Below are positions 33,885 to 42,191 of a stretch of 64,000 bases of DNA, piece after piece (the stretch's first letter is position 1; every line of letters begins with the position of its first letter). The notes under the pieces were generated by a model. That model did no database searches, was not told the DNA's origin, and was given only the letters and a program-made list of their open reading frames with translations. Both the position numbers and the translations under genes were made by a program. Source of the DNA: Rubrolithibacter danxiaensis. Its GTDB lineage: Bacteria > Bacteroidota > Bacteroidia > Sphingobacteriales > Sphingobacteriaceae. The stretch lies in the NCBI RefSeq assembly GCF_047272945.1, contig NZ_JBKOPS010000015.1, positions 26,710 to 90,709 of the forward strand, written 5' to 3'.

Positions 33885-35726
33885 GTGAAAAAAAACTACA
33901 TTAGAAAATATCACAGTTTACTTAAATTTAAAAGAGATTTTAGCAGATACAGTTTAAATACTGCCAGAAGTTACGAGATATTTATAAACTGGTTAAAAAG
34001 CAACCTTTCCAGAAACCAGTTCCTGATATTATCCGGCATTTTAGTAGGACTTAGTTCGGGTTTAGCCGGTGTTGTTCTGAAACTCCTTGTAGGTTATATC
34101 CATTTCCTGATTACGCGAAAAATACATTTTGACGAACAGATCCTGTTCTACATCGTATTTCCATTTGCAGGAATTGTATTAACAACTGCTATAGTAATGC
34201 TGGTTTTTAAAGGGCAGGACAGAAAAGGAATACCGGCTATTTTATATGAGATAGCACAAAATTCAAGCATAATATCATCAGTAAAGATGTACTCACAGAT
34301 TATACAGAGTGCTGTTACTGTAGGATTGGGTGGATCGGCTGGGTTAGAAAGCCCTATAGCTGTAACCGGAGCCGCTATCGGATCAAACTTTGCCCGGACG
34401 TATAATCTCACCTATAAAGACCGTACACTTTTACTCGCTGCAGGAGCCTCAGCGGGAATTGCATCGGCTTTTAATGCTCCAATTGCCGGTGTTATGTTTG
34501 CCTTTGAAATTTTGCTTACGGGAGTTGTGTTTACAGATTTTATCCCGCTGGTAGTTGCGGCTATCTGCGGAAGCTTACTCTCAAAAATAATCCTTCAGGA
34601 AGACGTCTTATTTCATTTTAAAAGCCGGCATCCGTTCAATTACGAGAATTTACCATTTTATCTTGCGCTGGGAATTGTATCAGGTTTATACGCCCGCTAT
34701 TTTCTGCTGATTTCTCATTTTATTGAACACCTTTTTAAAACCCTTAAACTCACCCGCGTAAGAAAAGCTGTTTTAGGAGGTGTCATTTTATCCATGTTAT
34801 GCCTGCTTTTTCCTCCGCTCTTTGGCGAAGGATATCAAACGGTAAAAGAACTTACCGGCGGACACATTTCAAGGATTATTCAGAACAGTTTTTTCAGAAA
34901 CTTTGACTTTGGCCCATGGCTGATTTTATCTTTCCTGGGTTTAACTTGCGCTTTTAAAGCTTTTGCAACAGCAATTACTATACAAAGCGGCGGTAATGGA
35001 GGTAATTTTGCACCTTCATTATTTGCGGGCGGTACTTTCGGTTATTTTTTTGCCATGCTTTGCCAGCAACTGGGTTTTACCAATATTCCGGTATCAAACC
35101 TGGTTATTGTAGGCATGGCGGGAGTTATGAGCGGAGTTCTATATGCCCCGCTTACCGCCATATTTCTTATTGCCGAATCAAGTGCCGGATATGATCTTTT
35201 TATCCCCTTAATGGTAGTTTCTGTAATAGCCTATTTAATAGCCATTTGGTTTTCTCCTATCTCTCCTGACCTTAAAGACCTTGCCGAAGAAGGAAAAATC
35301 TTTACACGCGAACACGATAAGAACCTGCTTTCCATTTTGCATACAGGCACTTTAATTGAAAATCCCCAACAAATTAACATAGATGCTTCCTTTGCTGAAT
35401 TGCTTGAGGTAATAAAAAACGGGAAAAGAAATTTAATAGCAGTAACTAACAAAGACGGTCATTTGGAAGGAATTATTACGCTGGATGATCTGCGTCCTTA
35501 TATGTTTGATGCTGACGCTGCGGGTAAGCTTACTGTAAAAAAAATAGCCAAAGCTCCTCCGGCTGTTATTTATTTAAAAGATCCTGTAATAAAAATTACC
35601 AAGAAATTTGATGAAACCAACACCTGGAACCTCCCTGTTATTGAAGAAGACGGAAGATTTATCGGATTTATCTCAAAATCAACCATCCTGAATCAATACA
35701 GAAAATTATTAAAAGAATATTCCTAA
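33885..35726 (+). CDS. ClC-family chloride channel/antiporter with C-terminal CBS pair
   Basis: This 613-residue protein has ten or more membrane helices (about 45-460) followed by two CBS domains (about 485-610). The gating glutamate is E155 in GLESP (canonical GREGP), inside GLGGSAGLESPIAVTGA. DRKGIPAIL corresponds to the GSGIP anion-binding turn, with Ser replaced by Lys-Gly. The start is GTG at 33885. CBS pairs usually bind adenine nucleotides and regulate such channels. It converges on the operon of the voltage-sensor channel and lies behind the two-component pair. Confidence 0.9.
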   Translation: MKKNYIRKYHSLLKFKRDFSRYSLNTARSYEIFINWLKSNLSRNQFLILSGILVGLSSGLAGVVLKLLVGYIHFLITRKIHFDEQILFYIVFPFAGIVLTTAIVMLVFKGQDRKGIPAILYEIAQNSSIISSVKMYSQIIQSAVTVGLGGSAGLESPIAVTGAAIGSNFARTYNLTYKDRTLLLAAGASAGIASAFNAPIAGVMFAFEILLTGVVFTDFIPLVVAAICGSLLSKIILQEDVLFHFKSRHPFNYENLPFYLALGIVSGLYARYFLLISHFIEHLFKTLKLTRVRKAVLGGVILSMLCLLFPPLFGEGYQTVKELTGGHISRIIQNSFFRNFDFGPWLILSFLGLTCAFKAFATAITIQSGGNGGNFAPSLFAGGTFGYFFAMLCQQLGFTNIPVSNLVIVGMAGVMSGVLYAPLTAIFLIAESSAGYDLFIPLMVVSVIAYLIAIWFSPISPDLKDLAEEGKIFTREHDKNLLSILHTGTLIENPQQINIDASFAELLEVIKNGKRNLIAVTNKDGHLEGIITLDDLRPYMFDADAAGKLTVKKIAKAPPAVIYLKDPVIKITKKFDETNTWNLPVIEEDGRFIGFISKSTILNQYRKLLKEYS

Positions 35727-35762
35727 GCTGATTTAAAACTTTTATACGGAGGTATCCAACTT

Positions 35763-36530
35763 CTATTTTCTGGAATTAAGTTGTTCAATAATTCTGCTTA
35801 ATTCTCTTATTTCCTTTCTGAGTTTTTGTATATCATCCGATCCGGCTACTGGGGCATTCTTTTCCTCGGCATCCCTCCCTATAAAAAAAGAAGCTAATGT
35901 AGCGGTAATGTACCCGAAAACGGCAAAACCATAAATTGCCAGCAGAAAACAAAGTACTCTTCCTTCGGTTGTATGCGGCCAGAAATCACTGCCGATAGTA
36001 ATGACCAGCATTGTTGTCCACCACAAAGCTTCAGCATACGATTCAAGCCCGCCCTTATAATTTTCAAAAGCATACATACCTGCTGCACCGGAAAAAATTA
36101 TTGCAAGGGTTAAAATCATCACATAACCGAAGCCTCTTCTGCGCATTGTTGCATTGAGACTTTTCATCCCCCGGTTTATTGATGAAACAACACGAATAAG
36201 CCGGGTGCCACGAAAAGCCCGAAGCAGTCGTACAAAACGAAAAATCCTGAAAAGCCTCAGTGCCGGAATAAGTAAGGAAATTGCAGTTAACCAGTTAGTT
36301 TTAAGAAATAACAGTTTTTGTGGAGCAAGAATAAACTTCAGTATAAAATCAATGATGAAAATTACCCATATAACGGTACTTATTAATTCGATATAACTGT
36401 TTGAGCCATTTATAAATTCGATTATTAAAAGAATTAACCAAATAAAGCCCAATGTAATCATTGGGCCTTCAAGCAATCGCTCTATATTAAAGAGAAGCTT
36501 ACTTCGCTGTTTTGTCAGTTCATTCTGCAT
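35763..36530 (-). CDS. Voltage-sensor-type ion channel with TIGSD filter
   Basis: This 255-residue six-helix channel subunit has S1-S4 (about 25-115) and a pore (about 135-215). S4 carries arginines at every third residue from R92 to R113 (eight in all), an exceptionally regular voltage sensor. The pore loop reads TTMLVITIGSDFWP, with T178-I179-G180-S181-D182 where potassium channels have TVGYG. Ion selectivity is therefore uncertain. The C-terminal end (about 230-255) is a coiled coil that may drive tetramerisation. It is the last gene of a four-gene operon. Confidence 0.85.
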   Translation of the reverse strand: MQNELTKQRSKLLFNIERLLEGPMITLGFIWLILLIIEFINGSNSYIELISTVIWVIFIIDFILKFILAPQKLLFLKTNWLTAISLLIPALRLFRIFRFVRLLRAFRGTRLIRVVSSINRGMKSLNATMRRRGFGYVMILTLAIIFSGAAGMYAFENYKGGLESYAEALWWTTMLVITIGSDFWPHTTEGRVLCFLLAIYGFAVFGYITATLASFFIGRDAEEKNAPVAGSDDIQKLRKEIRELSRIIEQLNSRK

Positions 36531-36552
36531 CTGTACATATATCTTAAGACCA

Positions 36553-36894
36553 TTATCCGTCTCCCTTCAGGTCGCGTTCAAGAAAATAATTCAGCGCAGT
36601 TCTTATTGTAGCTATTGCTGCAAGTTTCCCGATATCATCCCAGGTTGGAGCAACGGCTGTAGCTAAAACATCAGCGCCTAAAAGCAGTTCGAGCGCTATT
36701 GCTACAGAGCTTCCAAATTCAACACGGATATCCCGTTGTTTTTTTGAATCGGATTTTATAAAGAACATGGTAAAATAATTCTTAATTGCCAGTAATACAG
36801 CTACAGCTATTACCACAGCAGCTACAATTTCTACTGCACTGCTGATGTTTTTAGCAATCGGTTCGGCAAATTCTTCCAGGTAAGTTTTATTCAT
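36553..36894 (-). CDS. DUF1622 family membrane protein
   Basis: This 113-residue protein has two or three hydrophobic helices and the DUF1622 signature: IVAAVVIAVAVLLAIKNYF, RVEFGSSVAIALELLLGADVLATAV and AAIATIRTALNYFLERDL. The function of the family is unknown; it often sits beside transporters. It overlaps the preceding AI-2E-family gene by eight bases and is followed after 22 bases by the channel gene, so it belongs to this operon. Confidence 0.9.
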   Translation of the reverse strand: MNKTYLEEFAEPIAKNISSAVEIVAAVVIAVAVLLAIKNYFTMFFIKSDSKKQRDIRVEFGSSVAIALELLLGADVLATAVAPTWDDIGKLAAIATIRTALNYFLERDLKGDG

Positions 36895-37912
36895 CCTGCT
36901 TCTTTATATATAATTGCTGCACCAGTGTCATTATAATAAGTACTACCGGGGTTGCAAGTATTATTCCCAGATAGCCGGTAAGGGAACCTACTATCAATTG
37001 CCCTATAATAATTAAAGCCGGTGGTATACTTACCAGTTTTTTCTGAACTGTTGGAGTGATGAGGTTACTTTCTAAAGCCTGAATAAAAATATACAGGCAC
37101 GCGATAATCAAAGCTGTATTTACTCCTTGTGATAAGCCAATCAGAACTGCCGGTATCATGGCAATTATAGGCCCGAAATTTGGGATAAAGTTTAACACTC
37201 CCGCAATAATTGCAAGTGCAAATATCATTGGAACACCTATAATTGATAATCCTATTGCCGTTAATACAGCAACTACAGCCATAGAAAAGAACTTACCCTT
37301 TAACCAGTTTTTCAGGTTATGACCCAGGATATTGAGTACATTTTCGCCTTCTTTTTTGCCTTTAGGCGGAATTAATGCAATAATTCCTTTTTTATAAGTA
37401 GAAGGGCCTGCAGTAAAAAAGATCCCTAAAAAAAGAATTACATAGAGGTCTCCAAGTACTCCAAATGTAGAACTGAAAAACCGCCGTACTGAGCTTATTA
37501 ATTTCTTTGAATTTTGCCCGGATGTCTGATCTAAGATCTTTTGCCCTACAGGAGTTTCATTTAAACGGCTTTTCGCCTGATCAAGCATGGTTGGAAACTT
37601 ATCTGATAACTGTGTGAGCTGCGACTCTACCTTCGATCCGATAAGCCAAAAAAGAAGTATCAACAATAAAAACGTACTGCCAATAGCAATTACCATACTC
37701 CATCGGTGCGATAGTTTTATTTTTCGCTGAATGAGGTCGGCAAAACCATGAAAAAAAAGTGCTATCAGTGATCCGGCCAGCACCATTAACACTACATTTA
37801 TACTTGCTTTTAAAAGCAGAATAATTAGTATCACCAGGGCTGCAACACTTACCGCAATCCAAACCCTCTTCAGGTAATTTCTGATGTCGACATTCGCTTT
37901 TTCCTCCGGCAT
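36887..37912 (-). CDS. AI-2E family transporter (PerM/YdiK-like)
   Basis: This 341-residue inner-membrane protein of the AI-2E exporter superfamily has about eight helices, with the characteristic long soluble insert after the third helix (about 85-145) and the late motifs NFIPNFGPIIAMIPA and LVGSLTGYLGIILATPV. Members move AI-2, sodium/protons or unknown substrates. It is the second gene of the operon: it starts 12 bases after the Cys-rich gene and overlaps DUF1622. Confidence 0.9.
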   Translation of the reverse strand: MPEEKANVDIRNYLKRVWIAVSVAALVILIILLLKASINVVLMVLAGSLIALFFHGFADLIQRKIKLSHRWSMVIAIGSTFLLLILLFWLIGSKVESQLTQLSDKFPTMLDQAKSRLNETPVGQKILDQTSGQNSKKLISSVRRFFSSTFGVLGDLYVILFLGIFFTAGPSTYKKGIIALIPPKGKKEGENVLNILGHNLKNWLKGKFFSMAVVAVLTAIGLSIIGVPMIFALAIIAGVLNFIPNFGPIIAMIPAVLIGLSQGVNTALIIACLYIFIQALESNLITPTVQKKLVSIPPALIIIGQLIVGSLTGYLGIILATPVVLIIMTLVQQLYIKKQDE

Positions 37913-37924
37913 ATACTTATAACC

Positions 37925-38254
37925 CTATGCCGCCATCTTTCTACATTCTTCTGCACACCTTTTACAAGCTTCTGCGCATTCACGGCAGTGCTCAGTTTGA
38001 TGTTTTCCGCATTCATCACCGCAAGTCTGGCAAATTTCAGCGCATACAGCACATATCTTTTTTGCCTGCTCACTTCCCATACTCATTAATTGAGCGGATG
38101 TATAACAAATAGCTGCACATTGCATATCCAGCTCAATACATCTGGCCATCATTTTAACATCTTCTTCATGTGTACATGAACTTGCACAATGATTGCAGAT
38201 TGCTGCACATTGCAGACATGCATCAATACATGATTTCCATTCGTGGTATCCCAT
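37925..38254 (-). CDS. Cysteine-rich four-helix-bundle copper-storage-type protein (Csp/DUF326)
   Basis: This 109-residue soluble protein contains 19 cysteines spaced CX2C or CX3C along amphipathic helices (CIDACLQCAAICNHC, CAVCAEICQTC, CRECAEACKRCAEEC). This is the pattern of the Csp four-helix bundle that stores Cu(I) on inward-facing thiolates. It has no signal peptide, so it is a cytosolic form (Csp3-like). It is first in an operon with an AI-2E-family permease, DUF1622 and a channel, which is not a standard copper-export set. Confidence 0.9.
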   Translation of the reverse strand: MGYHEWKSCIDACLQCAAICNHCASSCTHEEDVKMMARCIELDMQCAAICYTSAQLMSMGSEQAKKICAVCAEICQTCGDECGKHQTEHCRECAEACKRCAEECRKMAA

Positions 38255-38378
38255 AACGATAATTCTAACAGGTTAATTAAAGGGGTTTATTTTTTTAACA
38301 GGATTTGCCCATACCGGTTTTCTTTATTTAAAAAGAGAATTTTAATAAACTAAAAAGATGCCCAACGGTTAAGAAATT

Positions 38379-38615
38379 ATGGACGAAAAAAGATTTGAAA
38401 TAGAATTCAACAGCACAGACGCCGGCCGGGAAATGAAGCTGACTATTACACATACTTCAGAGACGTTCGATTTCAGATTTGAAGGAACCGATGTTTCACT
38501 GATCAACAACGGAGATAATTCCTGGAGTTCGGTAAAAGGACAATTAGAGCAGGAAATAGTTAATGAAATTGGACAGGAAATTGAGAAACATTATCAAAAT
38601 GATATAATTCCTTAG
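38379..38615 (+). CDS. Small acidic protein of unknown function (78 residues)
   Basis: This is a cytoplasmic protein with a beta-rich start (RFEIEFNSTDAGREMKLTITHT, TFDFRF) and a C-terminal helix (QLEQEIVNEIGQEIEKHYQ). The same general plan, a small beta sheet plus a final VGN/EIG-type helix, recurs in the 78-residue protein at 43194, but sequence similarity is weak. No family is recognised. It is divergent from the Csp operon. Confidence 0.6.
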   Translation: MDEKRFEIEFNSTDAGREMKLTITHTSETFDFRFEGTDVSLINNGDNSWSSVKGQLEQEIVNEIGQEIEKHYQNDIIP

Positions 38616-38641
38616 ATGAATTTAACCATCCAAGGAATTAT
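38604..38641. terminator. Hairpin between convergent small genes
   Basis: ATAATTCCTT (38604-38613) pairs with AAGGAATTAT (38632-38641), 10 bp with an 18-base loop, overlapping the end of the 78-residue gene and facing the gene at 38670-38858. There is no T tract; it is a weak candidate for a shared terminator. Confidence 0.3.
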
Positions 38642-38669
38642 GTTTCTGAAGGCAGATAGTTTATTTATT

Positions 38670-38858
38670 TTATTTAACTATTTCCACTTCATTCCACGAA
38701 ACGCATATTTTATGGCCCAGGTAATTTACCCACAAGTCGTACCAGCCCATACTGTCGTACCCCAGAAATTCCATAAAAGGATGATTCTCCTGGAATTCTT
38801 TAAATCCCTTGCCTATGTACTTTAGCAAGGTTCCTTCGTTTAATTGGTCTTTATTCAT
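38670..38858 (-). CDS. Small protein of unknown function (62 residues)
   Basis: This 62-residue protein runs MNKDQLNEGTLLKYIGKGF through MEFLGYDSMGWYDLWVNYLG to CVSWNEVEIVK. It is soluble and aromatic-rich, with normal protein composition. The overlapping plus-strand frame (38616-38825) looks like its shadow. I know no family. It converges on the 78-residue gene. Confidence 0.55.
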   Translation of the reverse strand: MNKDQLNEGTLLKYIGKGFKEFQENHPFMEFLGYDSMGWYDLWVNYLGHKICVSWNEVEIVK

Positions 38859-39017
38859 AATTGGTTTATAATGGTTAGAGTAAAACGCTGTACAATTAAA
38901 AAACTTGCTTCAGAAATAATTTATATCAATTATGTTACCGGTTTTAATTCAGCTAAACGAAAGCGGGTAAAACACTCTCAGCAATAAAAGTTTTAAATTA
39001 CAGGCAAAAATTTCTTG

Positions 39018-39410
39018 ATGGAACCTATAAAAGAAGACCTTAAAAAAATAAATCCCAACGATCATTTAGCCAACGAACGTACCTTCCTTGCCTGGATAAG
39101 AACAAGTATAGCGATCATGGGTTTTGGTTTTGTTGTAGTAAAATTTGCTTTATTTATTAAGCAGCTTTCTTTTGTATTAGGAGAAAAGGCGGCTGTGGTA
39201 CCGGGAAAGGGATATTCGTCCCTTATTGGCATCTTACTGGTAGCAATAGGGGCAATAGTAGCATTGCTGGCATTTTTACGCTATCGTATTATTGAAAAAA
39301 AGCTTTTAAAGGGCACGTATTTTCCCTCGTTTTCTCTTTCACTGGTGCTTACTTTTTCTATATTAATTATCAGCATCCTCCTTATGCTGTACCTTGTTCC
39401 AAGTGTGTGA
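39018..39410 (+). CDS. YidH/DUF202 family membrane protein
   Basis: This 130-residue protein has three helices (about 30-52, 70-92, 105-128). The DUF202 signature LANERTFLAWIRTSIAIMGFG lies at the first helix. The ATG at 39018 is used; a TTG directly before it is also possible. The family function is unknown; members are common in stress-related loci. It appears to be monocistronic. Confidence 0.9.
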   Translation: MEPIKEDLKKINPNDHLANERTFLAWIRTSIAIMGFGFVVVKFALFIKQLSFVLGEKAAVVPGKGYSSLIGILLVAIGAIVALLAFLRYRIIEKKLLKGTYFPSFSLSLVLTFSILIISILLMLYLVPSV

Positions 39411-39534
39411 CAGCCAAAAAGAACATTAATTTCTCATATTTTCTCATTCCGGCGTCTCGAATATCCTAATCTTCATTTTATTAGAACCCTTTATACCTGA
39501 ATATGTTAGGCTAGCAGGATAATATATACACGAA

Positions 39535-40938
39535 ATGAAAAATCTCAATAAACTACTTGTACTACTCTTTTTAGTATCTTTTTCTTTTTCCTGTAAAAAA
39601 GATGAAGGCGGAAGCATAATTGACGATGATAAGTCCGTAATTCTTCAGGGAAGTATTACGGAAGATATGACGCTGGAGGCGAACAAGAATTATATTCTCA
39701 AAGGACAGGTTTTTGTTAAAAACAATGCCACACTGACCATACCGGCAGGAGTTACAGTTGCAGCAGAACAGGCAGCATCAGCAGCAGAAAAAGCTGCGCT
39801 GATAGTTACCAAAGGATCAAAATTACTTGTAAGCGGAACAGCCGAACAGCCCGTGGTTTTTACTTCAGGAGCAACGTCAAAAGCGCCAGGTGACTGGACT
39901 GGAATTATTATTTTAGGAAACGCCCCTACCAACCTGCCCGAAGCGCATATCAAGGGGATAGAAAGCAGCACCGATACCGAATTTGGCGGCGATGTGCCAG
40001 CAGATAACTCCGGAACTATACAATACTTACGACTTGAATACTGTGGTGGATTAAATCCGGGCCAGGAAGAGGAATGGGAAATTGATATGGCCAGCGGATT
40101 AAGTTTAGAAGGAGTAGGTTCTGGAACAACACTGGAGCATGTTATGGTTAAAAACTCGCTTGATGACGGCTTTCAGTTTGTGGGCGGAACCGTTAACGGC
40201 CGTTATTTAATCGCACTTGACAATGGCGATGATAATTTTGATTTTGATCGCGGCTATACTGGGAAACTGCAGTTTCTTATTTCTTATCGTCGGGCTTTCG
40301 GCAATCATGCCATCAGAGCAAACGGACTTGAAAGCTTAAACGATAAAGACGCTTCAAACATTCAGCCTTTTACAAAACCAGTCATTTCAAACATTACTAT
40401 TATAGGTCCTGAAGGGATGGATAACAATGAAAACAATCATAGTCAGGGAATATATATAAGAAAAAATACCCGATTTAATATTATGAATTCCATCGTTGCA
40501 GGATATTCTGACGGCGGATTAATGCTTTGCCCCAGAACTAAACCACTGCTAATTAACAACGAAGGTTCTGAGTTTAAATTTAACCTGGTGAATTGCGATG
40601 ATCCGGCAAAATCGTTCGCTTACGATACCGGCGGAAACGGAGAAAATATAATAGCCGACCCGCAGGTAGCCGCTTACGCTACAGAAATGGAAACAGCGAG
40701 TATTGAAAGACCTTCAGTAAATAAAAATATAATAATAGATCCTATTGCGGACCTGAAGCTGAAAGCAACTTATTCTGCCGATGTACCGGATCTTTCTCCG
40801 CAGGAAGGTTCACCTGCATTAACCGGCGCTGATTTTACAGATAACGACTTTAGCACTTTTTTCGAAAAAGTTACTTTCAGGGGAGCAACAGGTGCTGAAA
40901 ACTGGGCGGCGTCCAGCAACTGGGCAGCCTGGAATTAA
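39535..40938 (+). CDS. Surface lipoprotein with right-handed beta-helix-like repeats
   Basis: This 467-residue protein has the lipobox SFSC (Cys20) and a low-complexity acidic linker (KKDEGGSIIDDDK), then repeated short strands and Gly/Asn turns (KNYILKGQVFVKNNATLTIPAG, GDWTGIIILGNA, GTIQYLRLEYCGG). This matches a family of Bacteroidota beta-helix surface lipoproteins. The acidic stretch after the lipid Cys could act as a surface-export signal. No catalytic motif stands out; binding or polysaccharide contact is possible. A terminator follows. Confidence 0.7.
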   Translation: MKNLNKLLVLLFLVSFSFSCKKDEGGSIIDDDKSVILQGSITEDMTLEANKNYILKGQVFVKNNATLTIPAGVTVAAEQAASAAEKAALIVTKGSKLLVSGTAEQPVVFTSGATSKAPGDWTGIIILGNAPTNLPEAHIKGIESSTDTEFGGDVPADNSGTIQYLRLEYCGGLNPGQEEEWEIDMASGLSLEGVGSGTTLEHVMVKNSLDDGFQFVGGTVNGRYLIALDNGDDNFDFDRGYTGKLQFLISYRRAFGNHAIRANGLESLNDKDASNIQPFTKPVISNITIIGPEGMDNNENNHSQGIYIRKNTRFNIMNSIVAGYSDGGLMLCPRTKPLLINNEGSEFKFNLVNCDDPAKSFAYDTGGNGENIIADPQVAAYATEMETASIERPSVNKNIIIDPIADLKLKATYSADVPDLSPQEGSPALTGADFTDNDFSTFFEKVTFRGATGAENWAASSNWAAWN

Positions 40939-40943
40939 CTTTG

Positions 40944-40980
40944 AAAGAGAGGATCATTACAGATGGTCCTCTCTTTTAAA
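40944..40980. terminator. Intrinsic terminator between convergent genes
   Basis: A 10-bp perfect stem (40944-40953 with 40967-40976, AAAGAGAGGA/TCCTCTCTTT) with a 13-base loop is followed by T and A runs. It serves the surface-lipoprotein gene and overlaps the stop of the haem-binding gene on the other strand. Confidence 0.75.
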
Positions 40981-41446
40981 GCTTCGCTTTTATTTTGCTT
41001 TGTATTTGTTTACGAATATTTTGTGCCCAATCTATCAGTTGCTGCTTCTCCTGATCGTTTAACACCGCATTTCTGTGAATTATGGTGTAAGATGTTAAGG
41101 GCATAGAGCCTTGCTGCTGGGTTTCTATAAGTTCATCCAGTTTATGATCCTGTTTTTTTAAAGGATATGCAGCAAACTCATCAAAATTGAGCTCACCTTT
41201 TCCCTCGTCAACATGATGTTTTAAAAACCAGGCAACCGGCTGAATGTGATTATACCAGGGATAACGCGTATTATTTGAATGGCAATCAGTACATGCCTTG
41301 CTTAAAATGGCCTGAACATTTTGAGGAACTATATATACTTTTTCTATAGCAGCAGGTTGTTCTTCCGATGTACTATTCTGTTCAGGCTGAAAGAACTGAA
41401 TCAAAACAATAACAGTAAGAAGTACATATAAAATCTTTCTTATCAT
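40976..41446 (-). CDS. Haem-binding domain protein (Haem_bd family)
   Basis: This 156-residue protein has an N-terminal membrane anchor or signal (about 4-20) and a cytochrome-c-like motif C52-x-x-C55-H56 within ACTDCHSNNTRYPWYN, the hallmark of the Haem_bd family. The later MPLTSYTIIHRNA and DWAQNIRKQ segments fit too. It probably faces the periplasm and carries covalent haem. The electron partner is not obvious from the neighbours. Confidence 0.85.
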   Translation of the reverse strand: MIRKILYVLLTVIVLIQFFQPEQNSTSEEQPAAIEKVYIVPQNVQAILSKACTDCHSNNTRYPWYNHIQPVAWFLKHHVDEGKGELNFDEFAAYPLKKQDHKLDELIETQQQGSMPLTSYTIIHRNAVLNDQEKQQLIDWAQNIRKQIQSKIKAKL

Positions 41447-41525
41447 AAAACACCATTAAACTAACTTTCTTTATGTTTCTAACAGGAAGAATATAAAAGT
41501 AGCGAAAGTTTAACAAAGTGAATAA

Positions 41526-41723
41526 TCACGAAGAATAATTGATGTTCCAGCACATTCCATGAGGACCTTTCTTTTTTTGTGCCTGAAAAACCACTTTCTT
41601 ATTGTTCAGAATATATTCGTCTTTAATAGTAGACTCATTACTTCTGGCCGGATCAGGAAGTTCCTGTAAAAACACAGCCATAACCTCTGACAGGTTTCCA
41701 TTAATGATTTTAAGATTTTCCAT
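41526..41723 (-). CDS. Small protein of unknown function (65 residues)
   Basis: The 65-residue soluble protein has MENLKIINGNLSEVMAVFLQ at the start, a basic centre (NNKKVVFQAQKKKGPHG) and CWNINYSS at the end. It has no signal peptide and I do not recognise a family. The composition is protein-like. It lies behind thioredoxin on the other strand. Confidence 0.45.
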   Translation of the reverse strand: MENLKIINGNLSEVMAVFLQELPDPARSNESTIKDEYILNNKKVVFQAQKKKGPHGMCWNINYSS

Positions 41724-41894
41724 AGACTTGGAGTTACTGATAAACTTTATTCAAAAATCGCCTAAACAGATCCTTTAAAAAGTGTACTTCATCAGAAGAA
41801 AAAATGATCTTTATCAGGAAAATTTTATTCTCACAAAACCAAATAGTACTTAATTAATTGTACTAAGTATAATAACCAGTATAAGCAATAAATC

Positions 41895-42191
41895 ATGTCA
41901 AACTTTTCAGATATAATTAAATCAGGAAAACCTGTCCTGGTAGATTTTTCAGCAGAATGGTGCGGGCCGTGTAAAATGATGGCACCTATACTTAAACAGG
42001 TAAAAGAAATGATGGGCGACCGGGCAACCATTCTAAAAGTAGATATTGATAAAAATCCTTCGGCGGCAAATGCATATCGCATTCAAAGCGTACCCACATT
42101 GATACTTTTTAAAAACGGAGAAGTTAAATGGCGACAATCGGGAGTTATGCAGGCAGCAGATCTTAAACAACGAATGGAAGCGCACATATAA
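41895..42191 (+). CDS. trxA: Thioredoxin
   Basis: This 98-residue cytoplasmic thioredoxin has active site W22-C23-G24-P25-C26, the buried Asp in VDFSAEW, and cis-Pro in SVPTLILF. It reduces disulfides in target proteins. It is slightly shorter than E. coli TrxA (109), with a trimmed N-terminus. The stop codon overlaps the start of the aldo/keto reductase gene (TAATG), so the pair is translationally coupled; a redox link between them is plausible. Confidence 0.93.
   Translation: MSNFSDIIKSGKPVLVDFSAEWCGPCKMMAPILKQVKEMMGDRATILKVDIDKNPSAANAYRIQSVPTLILFKNGEVKWRQSGVMQAADLKQRMEAHI

Noticed and set aside
38616..38825. Plus-strand frame opposite the 62-residue gene
   Set aside because: Its composition is of mixed hydrophobic type without a signal or helix pattern; the minus-strand frame has ordinary protein character.
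39690..39971. Frame opposite the surface lipoprotein
   Set aside because: It is a shadow of a strongly supported gene with lipobox and repeats.
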